Shown here piece after piece: positions 20,801-31,103 of a DNA stretch of 56,944 nt. The stretch is from Micractinium sp. NFX-FRZ (taxonomy: Eukaryota > Chlorophyta > Trebouxiophyceae > Chlorellales > Chlorellaceae). The DNA lies in the NCBI GenBank assembly GCA_029339195.1, contig JAPTJF010000410.1, forward strand, positions 1 to 56,944. Reading direction: 5' to 3'. The position numbers and the translations under genes were made by a program. Under the pieces are notes generated by a model. That model did not search any database. It was not told the origin of the DNA and saw only the letters and a program-made list of their open reading frames with translations. How positions within the stretch are numbered: position 1 is the stretch's first letter; each line of letters begins with the position of its first letter.

Positions 20801-22914
20801 CAGGCGCCAACGTGATCCTGACCACCAAGGGCATCGACGACACCGCCCTCAAATACTTTGTGGAGGCGGGGGCCATTGCCGCACGCCGCGTGCCCAAGGA
20901 CGACCTGCGGTGGGTGGGCCTGGCTGGCTGGCTGGAGGGCCTGCCTGGGCTAGGAGGGAACCGGGGCTTGCCGAGGGGCTGCAGAGGGTTGGAGGAGGGA
21001 GGGATATGGTTGGACGTTCAGAAGTGGGCAGAAGACGATCCCGATGAGGCGGGCGGGTGCATGGGCGTGCTCCGTGCCTGCTGTGCATGCTGTGGTGCTC
21101 GTTCCCTTCGCCCTTCGAGTTTGTGCAACAATCTGGCTGAATCGCGTCACCCGTTCCCTGCCCTGCAACTCCCCCCCCCTCCTCCCCTGTACTACTGACC
21201 CTGAGCACCTGCCACTGCCCCCCTCCCTTTCTCCCCGCCTGGCAGGCGCGTGGCCAAGGCGACGGGTGCCAGCATCGTGATGACCCTGGCAGACATGGAG
21301 GGCAACGAGACGTTTGACCCCGCCAACCTGGGCAGCGCGGAGGAGGTGGTGGAGGAGACGGTGGCGGACAACGACATGATCATGATCCGCGGGCCGCGCA
21401 ACACGCGGGCGGTCACGGGTGAGGCGGGCGCTGGGAATCCTGGCAAAGCGACTTTGTGTGGTGTAGGCGGCTGGGTGTCTTTGCCCTCTCCTATCTGGCG
21501 CTGCCGCTGCGTGGCGCAATGGCCACCCACATGCTTACCTTCAAGCCCCACCTCCATTCCCTCTCCCCTCTGGCAGTGCTGCTGCGCGGCGCCAACGACT
21601 ACCTGCTGGACGAAATGGACCGCTCCCTGCACGACGCCTTCTGCATCGTCAAGCGCGTGCTGGAGAGCGGCGAGGTGGTGCCAGGTGAGGGGCGGGGGTG
21701 GGTGCAGGGGGGCATGCTGCTGCTGCCGCTGCTCGGGGCTGGGACAGGGCGGGGTGGTGAGGTGTGCTATCTTGAGCACACTGTTGCCGCTCGTTCTTCC
21801 CTTCCCATGGTGGCGGCACCAGGCGGCAATGTGGTGGAGGCTGCCCTCCGCCATGCACCTCCAAAGCACCTCATCACCCCCTCCTGCACCTGGCGCTCCC
21901 CCGCACCGCAGGCGGCGGCGCCGTGGAGGCTGCGCTGAGCGTGTACCTCGAGCAGTACGCCACCAGCCTGAGCAGCCGGGAGCAGCTGGCCATCGCAGAG
22001 TTTGCGGATGCACTGCTGGTGAGCAGGGCTGGGCTGTTGTTTCTTGGGTTACACTGATTGTTCAATGTTGGTTATATTTGCGTGTGGGCGGGGGGGCAGG
22101 CAGCCGCCCGGGGGCAGCCGGCCATTGGCAGCAGCTTGCGGGCGCGCTGCCGGTGAGGGGGAGCTGGGCTGCTTGGCTGGGGTTCACCTGCCTCCCATCT
22201 TTGTGCTGCAGATCATCCCCAAGCCGCTGGCAGCTCATGCAGCCATGGACGCCACATTATGCTGATGCCTGGCACCACCCATCCACCCACTCCCCTGCCC
22301 CTCCCTTTCTTCTGCTCTGCAGATCATCCCCAAGACGCTGGCGGTGAACGCTGCCAAGGACGCCACAGACCTGGTGGCCCGCCTGCGCGCATACCACTAC
22401 ACAGCACAGACGCAGCCCGGCAAGGAGGAGCTGGCGCGGGTGAGGCGGCAGTTGGGGGCGGCGGGTGCAGGCAGGGTGTCAGTGCGGGTAGGGTCGGGGC
22501 AGCGGGACAGCGGGCAGCGGGGTAGTGGGTGGAGGGGCAGGGCGAGGTGGAAGCGGACAGCGTGCAGCGATTGGCATTTTCTCCCTCTGTTCCTCTCTAT
22601 TCTCCACCGCAGCGAGGGACCAAACGCGTGTGCGGGGCGCGATTCATAACCACACCGCTCCCAGCCCCCTGTGCGCCTCCCTTCCATCTTGACTGTCAGC
22701 ACACACATAGTCACTCGCCTGCTGCCCCCCACGCCTGCAGAGCGGGCTGGACCTGATCAAGGGTGAGATCCGGGACAACATTGCGGCGGGCGTGGTGGAG
22801 CCGGCGCTGAGCAAGCTCAAGATTGTGCAGTTTGCCACCGAGGCGGCCATCACCATCCTGCGCATCGACGACCTCATACGCCTCGAGGCAGAGCCGCAGG
22901 AGGGCGAGGAGTGA
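17820..22914 (+). CDS. CCT1: T-complex protein 1 subunit alpha (CCT1), cytosolic chaperonin
   Basis: Fourteen exons: 17820-17960, 18059-18148, 18383-18418, 18788-18913, 19202-19383, 19695-19803, 19980-20063, 20381-20471, 20804-20909, 21246-21418, 21577-21684, 21912-22018, 22323-22439, 22741-22914; 547 aa, the normal length. Diagnostic pieces: [15 protein letters not shown] N-terminus, [35 protein letters not shown] (ATP site), [101 protein letters not shown] and a terminal EGEE. It is one of eight subunits of the TRiC/CCT folding ring for actin, tubulin and others in the cytosol. All introns are GT-AG; introns 5, 7, 10, 11 and 12 hold copies of neighbouring exon edges. Confidence 0.98.
19430..19570 (+). 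repeat. two decayed copies of CCT1 exon 5 end, in intron 5
   Basis: 19430-19485 aligns over about 52 bp with the exon end and donor at 19333-19388 (shared gaggacaccggcaggtg). A further copy of ccgcggtgcgca and flanks lies at 19533-19570. Confidence 0.8.
20238..20262 (+). repeat. copy of CCT1 exon 8 start plus acceptor, in intron 7
   Basis: cccaggtgctggtcgccgac at 20239 matches cccaggtgctggtcaccgac at the real acceptor (20376 onward), preceded in both by a similar pyrimidine tract. A TGA follows soon in the copy. Confidence 0.85.
21495..21524 (+). repeat. decayed copy of CCT1 exon 11 start, in intron 10
   Basis: About 22 of 30 bases match 21570-21599, covering acceptor and the codons for LLRGAN. 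Confidence 0.6.
21820..21862 (+). repeat. decayed copy of CCT1 exon 12 start, in intron 11
   Basis: caggcggcaatgtggtggag and the following ctgc...cacctc align with the exon start at 21909-21950 (caggcggcggcgccgtggag...gtacctc), allowing one gap. Confidence 0.75.
22208..22257 (+). repeat. copy of CCT1 exon 13 start plus acceptor, in intron 12
   Basis: tgcagatcatccccaag is identical to the real acceptor region at 22319; the copy reads [15 protein letters not shown] against [15 protein letters not shown], then meets a TGA. A clear pseudo-exon edge. Confidence 0.92.
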
Positions 22915-23039
22915 GGCGGGGGCGGCAGCAGCGGCACATGGCGGGCCAGCAAGGGGCGCCGCCGGGGGCGGCGGCGGGGCGGGAGAACGCCCGCACGTAA
23001 CTTGTCCCCTCCGGCTTCTCTCTTTGCGCCTGCATTTGG

Positions 23040-23044
23040 TGTAA
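23040..23044 (+). terminator. candidate poly(A) signal TGTAA, CCT1
   Basis: TGTAA lies 126 nt after the CCT1 stop, a normal 3' UTR distance for green algae. Confidence 0.55.
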
Positions 23045-23447
23045 GAAATGGAACCCCGGATGCACCCTGCTGCCCGCAAAAAGATGCTGTGGTGGTGGTG
23101 GGGAGGAGCATATGAGGAGCTTTGGCTGCAGAGGGGCATCGGGGTGGCCGTGGCAGCTGTCAATCAGTGGGGGGTCATGGGAGGTGCTTAAATGCGAGAT
23201 GCACGTTCTGCAATGACTAGGGCGCCCCCTTGCCCCTCTCTCTGCATGCTGCTCTGGGATGCATTCAAGTGTGCGCGTGAACTGCACACTGCCTTGCTCA
23301 CTGCAAGGTGCACAGCGCAAGCGGGTGACCGGTATCTGTCTGGGTGGCATGGCAGCTCCTGCGCCTGCTGGCTGGCTGGCATAGCAACCTCCTGCTCCTG
23401 CCATCACACTTGGTGGGTTGGTCCCATGATATGGTCACATCGAATAA

Positions 23448-23457
23448 TTACATTACA
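23448..23457 (-). terminator. double TGTAA poly(A) signal, Cys-rich gene
   Basis: The minus strand reads TGTAATGTAA, about 160 nt after the stop at 23616. Confidence 0.6.
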
Positions 23458-23615
23458 GGAAATGGTCTGTGAGGGCTTGGCAGGAAATCGTAGATATGGC
23501 AAAAAAGGAGACAAAACATTGGTGCTCAAAGGCAGGTCACGCTGCGACGACAGAGCGGCATGCTGTGGCATGCTGCGGTCCCGCCGTGCGCTGAGGGCTC
23601 ACAGGTGCGCTGCGC

Positions 23616-25876
23616 TCAAGCCTTGATGCAGGACAGGCCGCCCCGCCCCAGCTTGTAGCCGTCAGCGCAGTCCTGCAGACGGGCAAAGGAGACAACAATA
23701 GAGAGAGCCTCGAATCAGCTGGTGGCTCCAGGCGTGCGCAGTTGTGAAACCGCAAAGGGGGGGGCGGCGCAAGGCGTGAGGGCGGTCTGCGGTCTGCTAA
23801 ATACCACTCCGCAACAAACCGCCCTGCCCGTTTGCTCGGTGAGCACTCGCCTGGCACTTGTTGGCGTTGGCCCAGCAGGCATAGCAGTTCTGGATGGCAC
23901 ACTTGGCGCACTTGCCGTTGCGCACGCCATAGCCGGCTGCACGCAGCAGGGAGGAGGCAGGAGCAGGGTAAGGATCTGTCAGGAGCCAGGAGGCACGCCT
24001 GGAGCTCAGGCACCGTTTGACTTGGAGCACAACAGACAGCGGGAAGCACGAGAGGAAGAGGCGGGACATGCAGCACAGCGTGAATTGATGTGGCGGCCGG
24101 CTGCTGACTTGGCACGGCAGCAGGCAAGCAGGGGCACGCACTGTTGCAGTTGGTGCAGCGGTAGGCGGTGGTGCAGAACTCGCAGTTGGGGACCGCCTTG
24201 TCGCACAGCTGGCACTTGCCGCCCTCCGCCTTGCCGGCGCCGTTCTGGCACTTGCGGCACACCCGTGGGTTGGTGCGGCAGTCTGCGGGCAAGAGCAGCG
24301 TGGGCAGCGCACGGGTGGAGGCACAGTTGTGAGCTGGCCAGAGGTGCCTCCTGCTCGCCGTGGCACCCCGGCCTGCATGGTTGGCCGTGCACACTCTGCC
24401 TCTCTGCATGGCAACACACGCTGCCTTGTTCATGGAGGCTCCCCCACCACAAACGCACCGGCGCAGTTGGAGTCGGCGCATGGCACGCAGGTGCCTGCCT
24501 TCTTGTCGGCATCCAGCTTCAGGAAGAAGCCCTCGTTGCACTGCAGAGGCAGGCGGCAAGCGGGGGGAAGGCAGGCGCTGTGAGGGAATCCAGTGAGCGA
24601 CGGCGCGGGGTGCACCGGCGCCAGGGCCGCTGTGCCACAAGCATGTCGGGGGCTGCAAGGAGGCATGTGCAGCCAGGCAGGTTTGGGCGGGTTGAAAGTA
24701 GGGTCACGGTGTACATGCAGCCCGCCTGGCGCTGCCCCCGCCCCTGCCCCCGCCCACCCACCTGCTTGCAGCGGCCGGAGATGGAGAGGCACTGGGCGCA
24801 GCCCTCCTGGCAGTAGGCGCAGGTGCCATTCTTGAGGACGTAGACAGGGTCACTAAACTCATAGTCGTTGCAGCGGATGCACTGCAGGTGGGGGACGGGG
24901 GTGGGAGCGGGGCGGGGCGGGGCGTGGCGCGAAGTGCTGGATGAGCAGCGGGCATGGCAGCGGAGAAAGTTGGAGTTTGGTGGGGCGGCAAGGGCGGGTT
25001 GCCGCAGGACACATGGGTGCAGTCAAGTGGCCATGCTCGGGCAGCCCCAGGGGCACTTGGGCTCAGTGCCTCCCTCTCCCGACGGGCCAAGTTTGTCTGT
25101 CTCTGTGCATGCGGTAGCAGCCTCCTGGCCGGCCCGCCGCGTGGGCATTGCCCGGCAGGCGGGGCGCGTGCAAGTGCCCCCGTCGGCTCACCTGGGTGGG
25201 CTTGTCGCCGTTGCACGTGGCGCACAGGCTGGAACGGGGGCCTGGCACCTGGCACTTCACGCAGGCGCCCTTCTTGGTCAGGCCGTAGGCGGGGTACACC
25301 TCGCCGCTGTCATCGTTGTACGAGTAGGTCTGGCACTGGATGCACTGCAGGGCGGCACCCGGGGAGGGAGGGAGGGAGGGGCGGGAGGCAGCAGGGGCGG
25401 TGGGACGCAGTGGTGGCAGGCATGAACCGCCGCGCCAGCATGCAATACCAGGGTGCCCGACAGGGGCCCACTATGGCAGTTCAGCAAAAGGAACGAGCAG
25501 AAGCAGGTGGTGCTGGCTTTGTTGCCCGCGCCGCGGTGCTGCAATGCAAGGTGGCGGCCCCCTAGTGGTGGCGGCGCCCCACTGCGCTGCACTGCTGCAC
25601 TGGCGCCGGCGTCCCACGCACCCGGCCAGTCTTCTTGTCACACTTCACACAACCGTCCTTGCCAGCGGAGCAGAGGCCCAGGGCGCCTGCAGGGGGGGAG
25701 GACAGGGGGAGTGGTCACATGCAGCCCGGGGGGGGGGTGCTTCCGGACCCAGCCTCCGTGTGGGCCACCGACACTAGCAATGCGCCACATAAATCCGTGT
25801 GACCCATCCGGACGGCGCCAGGCGCACCAGGAGCCAGCAGGATGGCGGCACAAGCCAGGAAGAGGGCGTAGCGCAT
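23616..25876 (-). CDS. secreted Cys-rich protein with furin-like/growth-factor-receptor type repeats
   Basis: Eight exons: 25876-25828, 25686-25622, 25344-25192, 24881-24762, 24540-24459, 24282-24142, 23936-23851, 23672-23616; 250 aa with consistent phases. It opens with a signal peptide, MRYALFLACAAILLAPGALG, then a continuous series of CxxC-type modules: GCVKCDKKTGRCIQC, GACVKCQVPG, LCATCNGDKPTQCIRCND, GTCAYCQEGCAQC, CKQCNEGF, GTCVPC, VCRKCQNG, KCQLCDKAVPNCEFC, RCTNCNTGYGVRNGKCAKC, NCYACWANANKCQDCADGYKLG. Exons correspond roughly to modules. Such proteins are extracellular or surface-exposed and disulfide-rich; no ligand can be named. Intron 7 uses a GC donor (TGCCAG|GCGAGT). Resemblance to protist variant surface proteins is a general repeat similarity only. 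Confidence 0.85.
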
Positions 25877-25967
25877 GTTTGCTGGCGTGAATGCAGCGAC
25901 AAGAGTTGCGTTAATTGTGCGAAAGGGTGATGCGACGATGCCAAAGAGATTTGAGGGCACGCGGTAT

Positions 25968-26031
25968 CCAGTTGGCAGCAGCTGGCAGGGCATGGCAGCC
26001 AGTTGGCAGCAGCTGGCAGGGCAGCTGGCGA
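25968..26031. repeat. tandem duplication, ~32 bp
   Basis: ccagttggcagcagctggca followed by gggca occurs at about 25969 and again at about 26001. It sits upstream of the Cys-rich gene start. Confidence 0.85.
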
Positions 26032-26218
26032 TAGGACCCTTTGGACCAAGTCTGACCAACTGGCCAGTTCCGCCATCGGTTTGGATGTTGCTCAATTCAC
26101 TGGGCCGGCCTGAGCGTCGGGATACTGCAGTGGCCCCGGGCCACACCTGCATGCTCCCCCACAACTGCCGTCTGCCCCCCATCCACCTGTACAGATTGGA
26201 AAGCCGTGCCTGTTCGGT

Positions 26219-26763
26219 TTGCAGACAGAGCTAGCCGAAACAGACGCACTGCAAAGCTTCGTGGCATCTTGGGTGCGCTCGAGATGGCGGCCAACCTCCC
26301 TGCGGTTTGACTGCTACATCAAGCTGATGCGCCAGCTGGACAGCGAAGCTTCAGCCTTAGTCAACCGTCTGGCCACGTGCTGCAACCTGGCCCCCCAGCA
26401 CCGCTTCCGGGCAGCACAGCCCCTGCTGCTGCTGCTGCTGCATGACGCTGCAGCAATCTCGTTGTGCTGGGAGACGGCAGTGTGAGCACACAACTCCTGC
26501 ACCCACCCACCCTGCAGGGGCAGGAACTGCAGGACCGGCGTGGCAGCAAAGCCCATTGCTGCCCCAGCTGCTGGCCAGACACACGTCCCCCGTCCCTGCC
26601 GGTTCAAGTGGACTTCTCCCCCAATGGCACCAAGAGTCCTGCCGGGCAGGCCGCCTGCTTGCAGCGGGTGCTGCGTGCCGAGGCTGAGCACCGTGACTGC
26701 CTGCGCATCCTGCGTAAGCTGTTGCAGGTGTGCCCTCCGCCAGGATCGCCCCCCCGGGGCTAG
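26219..26763 (+). CDS. uncertain hypothetical coding segment
   Basis: Two open segments look protein-like: 26219-26481 (ETDALQSFVASWVRSRWRPT ... LRFDCYIKLMRQLDSEAS) and from 26517 in another frame (VDFSPNGTKS, AACLQRVLRAEAEHRDCLRI, LRKLLQ). Joining them needs a 35 nt GT-AG removal (26482-26516), shorter than any other intron here, so it could instead be a frameshifted relic. A cryptic acceptor (tttgcag) precedes the first segment, so upstream exons are possible. I do not recognise the protein. Confidence 0.25.
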
Positions 26764-27104
26764 GATCGGCCCCGGTGCCCCCTCCTCAACCTGCTGCCAA
26801 ACAGCGCTCCGGTGCCTGGTGGCCGGGTCTGGTGGGCGAGCCCCCTCCCCCCCACACAACCTGCCGCCTTCTGCCCATTTCCCCCCAACAGCGTGCGACT
26901 CATATGTCCTACTATTCTTGTCAATTCGACTGCCATGCTCAGGGCATGACAACTGGGCAAGTCGGCAGCAACATGAGGCCCCATCTCTTGGCATCACCCG
27001 CCGTCCAAGTGGCGGGGGCGGCCCACTGTCAATAATCAAAAGAGGCGCCTTCTGCCCCAGCCTGCAGTCTTCCATCGGTCACTGCAGCCGTTTGTTTCCG
27101 CATC

Positions 27105-28692
27105 ATGCAAGGGTCGGAGCTTTGCGTGGTGCCGCTGTGGAGCGGCGATGAACAGGGAGCCCCATGGTTTGAGCTCGGGGAGCAACAGACGCAGAGCGCG
27201 GAGGGCGCTGGGCCACGCAGTGGGCAGGGCAGCTGGGCGGCAGAGCTAGTGTTACCTGCTGCGGTGCCGGCGGAGGCGGCAGCAGCAGCAGCGGCGGCAG
27301 CAGGACCGTGGGCAGGAGCCGCGGCCTCTTTTGAGCAGCAGGAGTGCCAGCAGCAGCACCACTTGCAACAGCAGCAGCAGTCAGTGCACCCTCAATCGCC
27401 TGGCCATCATTCAGAGCTCCCTGTGCTGCACGCCGGGAGCAGCAGTGACAGCGGTGCCGCGGCAGCGGCAGTGCCAGTAGAAGGGCAGCAGGAGCAGCAG
27501 CAGCAGCAGTGCGCGGAGGTGCAGGCAGTGGGGGAGCAGCATGTGTGCTCGCACTGCGCCGCAGACAGCACCGCCCGCGACTGGCGGCGCCACCCCACCA
27601 CGCGTGCCCGGTTGTGCCATGCCTGCCACAAGCACATGCAGAAGCGCGGCGGGCGGATGCGGCCGGTGGGCGTGCAGTGCCTGCAGTGCAGCGCAGGCAG
27701 CCCTGGGCCCTACAGCAGCGCAGCTTGGCGGCCCCACCCCGTCAGCGGCGCACGCTGGCTGTGCAGCCCCTGCTTCTACGCCGCACAGCGCGAGGCGGTG
27801 CAGCGGCGGTGCCTGGAGTGCGGCTCTTCCAGCCCGGGCACAAACAAGAGCGCCTGCTGGAATCGTCATCCCAGGACGGGCGCAGAGTGGCTGTGCACGC
27901 GCTGCTACCGGAGGGAGCGGCGGCAGCTCAAGCGGCAGCGGCCGCAGCAAGAGGAGCAGGAGAACGGCGGGAACCGGCAGCAGACCTCTGGCAAGCGCCA
28001 GCAGCAGCAGCAGCGGCAGCAGTCAGTGTGGCAACCCGAGCTGGAGGCAGTTCTGCACCCACAGGCACCGCGGCACGGGCCCCAGCTTGAGGGACAGCAA
28101 CAAGAGCAGCAGCAGCAGCCAACCCTGCCGCAGCTGCAGCTGTTCAATGTGCCGCTGGGGACAGCAGTGGTGGCAGCATGTACAGCGACAATGAGGCCAT
28201 CTGGCACGGTGCAGCAGCAGCCGCAGGCAGCACAACCTCAGCCTCCCTCCAACCTGTTCACGCTGCTGCTTGAGACGGCGCAGTCTGAGGCTGCCGCCGC
28301 CTGTGCCCTCACCACCACACTGGTGGCCCGCTTTTGGGCGCTGTTGGACACGCTGCCCAGGGAGGAGCAGGCTGCCAAGGTGGGGGTTTGGAGTGCATGC
28401 AGGCCACTGGGGTTGAGATTGTGGTATTGTATTGTGGTATATAGCACACGACTTGCTGGAGATGCCAGGCTTTAGGGAGGGGTGTAGAATCCTGCCTACA
28501 TGGCAGGCCTTGGCCCACACAGTGCACAGCCTGCTTACCTGCCGACCACGCCCGCTGCCCGCTCCCCCGTGCCCACCTGCCCGAGTCTATGTCGCGCAGG
28601 AGGGGCGCCTGCGGCTGCTGCTGGACCGCGGCATGCTGGACGCGGCAGCGCAGACGATAGCTGCCGCCCTGCAGCTGGCGGGTGCTGGCTGA
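27105..28692 (+). CDS. triple GATA-type zinc finger, Gln-rich protein (copy A)
   Basis: Two exons, 27105-28379 and 28600-28692, 455 aa. After an Ala/Gln-rich N-terminus come three CxxC-X18-20-CxxC fingers at about residues 147-270: CSHCAADST..RLCHAC, CLQCSAGSP..WLCSPC, CLECGSSSP..WLCTRC, each with the W-x-x-HP core typical of GATA fingers (WRRHPTT, WRPHPVSG, WNRHPRTG). A basic KRQRPQ stretch and poly-Gln follow, then a conserved C-terminal helix pair, NLFTLLLETAQSEAAAACAL and EGRLRLLLDRGMLDAAAQTI, split by the intron. Likely a nuclear DNA-binding or chromatin protein; target unknown. First of three tandem paralogues. Confidence 0.82.
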
Positions 28693-29215
28693 GTTGCATG
28701 CCACCTTGTGACTGCAGTGAACAGCTGTCGAGCTACGGTCTGTCGCGAGGCGACGGCGGCAGCTGGTGAGTGGCATGGCTTGGCAGCCTTGAACGACAGG
28801 ACTTGCGCATGTTATCTTGGTTATTTCATCCCTCTAAAGGTTACAGCATTTGGCACCCGTTCTGGGGCGCACCTGTAAAGTCAGCATTTCCGATTGGAGG
28901 TGACAGTATCCAGACAGATCGGCAGACGGTGGGCAGGCAGGCGGGCGGGCAGCAAGAAGCCCAGCAGGCACCGAGCCGCCGGGGATAGTTCGCAGTCCAA
29001 ACGCCCTGCTCTGCCGCAAGATTAAGCACGCTAGACCTGCCATGCCGCATTCAACGCGTTTAAACAAGGGTCGCCTCTGGGTCGGGTGGAAAGTGAGCGG
29101 ACTCGCGATCGCCTCAAGTTTTGAGCCCTCTTCACTTAACCGTTCCCTTCCACCAGCCTCTCATAAGTCAGCCTTTGGCGTGTGTGTCACAGCTGCGCAC
29201 GATCCAGCCAGCCAC
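28693..29215. other. spacer between GATA-array copies A and B
   Basis: Holds the 3' end of copy A with TGTAA at 28874-28878, and a G+C motif at about 28922-28982 (ggcaggcgggcgggcagc then agcccagcaggcaccg) that recurs after copy B and weakly after copy C. Confidence 0.5.
28874..28878 (+). terminator. candidate poly(A) signal, GATA copy A
   Basis: TGTAA, 182 nt after the stop. Confidence 0.5.
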
Positions 29216-29970
29216 ATGTCTCGTGAGCAGCGCCAGCAGCCCGAGCAGCGCAGGAAGCAGGCTCACCCCCTGCGCTGGCACAACCTTGGTGCAACCCGGG
29301 GCCCTGCCGAGGCCGCTGGAGCGTCTGCCGAGGGCGCAGGAGCCACTCCCGAGGGCGCAGGAGCGGCAGGCGGCGGCAGCAGTGATGTCGCCGTGGCCGC
29401 CTCAGACACGCCCACCTTGGCAGCAGTGCAGCAGCAGAATGCAGGCGAGACGATTGAGTGGGAACAAGCAGCAGCAGAGGAGGAGCAGCAGGTGTGCTCG
29501 CACTGCGGCACAGACAGCACCTGTACGTGGAGGCGCCACCCCACCACGCGCAAGCGGCTGTGCAATACCTGCCGTTACTTCATGGACCAGCACGGTGGAC
29601 AGATGCGGCTGGTGGGTGTGCAGTGCCTGCAGTGTGGTGCTGACAGCCCGGGGCCGCAGACAGCAACCTGGCGTCCCCACCCAGTCACTGGAGCACGCTG
29701 GCTGTGCAGCCCCTGCTACTGTTCAGCACCACGGCAGTGCCTGGAGTGCGGCGCTGCCAGCCCGGGCCACACCAAGCGTGCCTGCTGGCTGCGCCACCCC
29801 ACAACCGGCGCAGGATGGGTATGCAGCCGCTGCTATGATATGTGCAGGAGGCCGCGTCGCACGTTTGATGAAGAGCGGGGTGAAGGGCAGCGGGACGGTA
29901 CGTGCCCTGCCCAGCCTGCTGCGAAACGCAAGCGCAGGGCAGAGCAGCAGCAGCCACAGCAGCAACAGCA

Positions 29971-30054
<84 letters not shown>

Positions 30055-31103
30055 GCAGCCGGCAGCCGGTGTGCAGGGCAGCGGTGACGCTGCAGCACAG
30101 GTGTGCAGAGGCAGCAACTGCAAGCCTCCCGGAACCGGCACAACAGCTCAGGGCCGAGCAGCAGGAGCAGCAGCGCTTGCAGCGGCGGCAGCAGGCGCAG
30201 CAGCAACATGAGCGGCAGGAAAGGGGGCAGCAGGAAAGGGAGCAGCATGAAAAGGAGCAGGCGCAGTGGCAGGGGGGGCAGCAGGAGCAGGAGACGGAGG
30301 CACAGCTGGAGGCACAGCAGCACGCTCGGCACCAGCACCAGCAGCAGCAGCAGCTTGCAGAGCACACGGAGGATGAGGGGCCCGCAGTCCAAGGGCCAGA
30401 TGTAGAGGCGCCGCCTCAGCAGCCACGACCACAGCAGGCGCAGCAGCAAGCAGAGGGCGGGGACCAGCGCTGGGAGGGGGCTCTCAACCAACGGCAGCAG
30501 CCTGAGCCCCAGCAGCAGCAAGCCCAGCGGCAGCTGCAGCCAGACGTGCTGAGGCTGATGCTGGGTGCGGCAGCGGTGGCAATTGCAGCCACGAGAAGTA
30601 CTGGTGCACATGCAGCTGCCCCGCAGCAGCAGCAGCAGCAGCAGCACCACCATCCATTAGCAGCGGCGCAGCCCCGGCAAGCGCCTCAGTATCGCGAGCT
30701 CCAGCGCTTGCAGCAGCCGGCACCTGAGAGCCAGCTCCAACAGCAGCAGCCCCAGGCTCAGCAGCAGCTCCAGCAGCCAGCCGACCTGTTCACGCATCTG
30801 CTTGAGACGGCGCAGTCTGAGGCTGCCGCCGCCTGTGCACTCGGGCAGTGACTCCCCTCGGAGGTCAGCTCGAGTGCCAAGCTGTTCTGAAAGGTGCCCA
30901 CTTCTGTCTCTGCGCCTCTGAGGCTGCGGCCCGCCCGCATACAGCCTGCTTAGTTTGTGGCCGTGCTCTTCACCAGTCCCCACCCACCTGCCTGTGCCGG
31001 TCCCGAGCAGGAGCGGCGCCTGCGGCTGCTGCTGGATCGCGGCATGCTGGACGCGGCAGCACAGACGATGGCTACCGCCCTGCAGCTGGCGGGTGCTGGC
31101 TGA
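29216..31103 (+). pseudogene. triple GATA-type zinc finger, Gln-rich gene (copy B), frameshifted and truncated
   Basis: The start MSREQRQQPEQRRKQAHPLRW is set by its match to copy C. All three fingers are intact (CSHCGTDST..RLCNTC, CLQCGADSP..WLCSPC, CLECGAASP..WVCSRC), followed by ~34 consecutive CAG-type Gln codons at 29953-30053. Just after SGDAAAQV (about 30103) an 11-bp gap relative to copy C shifts the frame, and the finger frame stops at 30211 (331 aa). The family C-terminus continues in another frame to 30851 but lacks the TTTLVARFWALLDTLPREEQ-type segment and the splice donor, while the last exon (31011-31103, ERRLRLLLDRGMLDAA) persists unattached. It may still make a short three-finger protein. 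Confidence 0.75.
29953..30053 (+). repeat. CAG trinucleotide tract (poly-Gln)
   Basis: Almost pure CAG repeats of about 100 bp inside copy B, with two early CAA interruptions. Prone to length change. Confidence 0.95.

Larger units (their letters stand above)
22915..23615. other. intergenic between convergent CCT1 and Cys-rich genes
   Basis: Holds the 3' ends of both transcripts, with candidate poly(A) signals at 23040 (+) and 23448-23457 (-). No gene is supported. Confidence 0.5.
25877..27104. other. intergenic/uncertain between Cys-rich gene and GATA array
   Basis: Divergent region. It contains a 32-33 bp tandem duplication at 25968-26031 and a weak coding candidate at 26219-26763, described separately. 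The rest shows nothing definite. Confidence 0.4.

Noticed and set aside
29042..29215. Earlier in-frame ATG for GATA copy B
   Set aside because: The upstream 58 codons have no counterpart in copy C, whereas the later ATG starts a conserved MS(Q/R)-PEQRRKQAHPLRW.
30103..30125. Copy B frame restored by a tiny intron
   Set aside because: The 11-bp difference is a gap in copy B itself, so removing more sequence cannot restore it, and no usable GT-AG pair is there.
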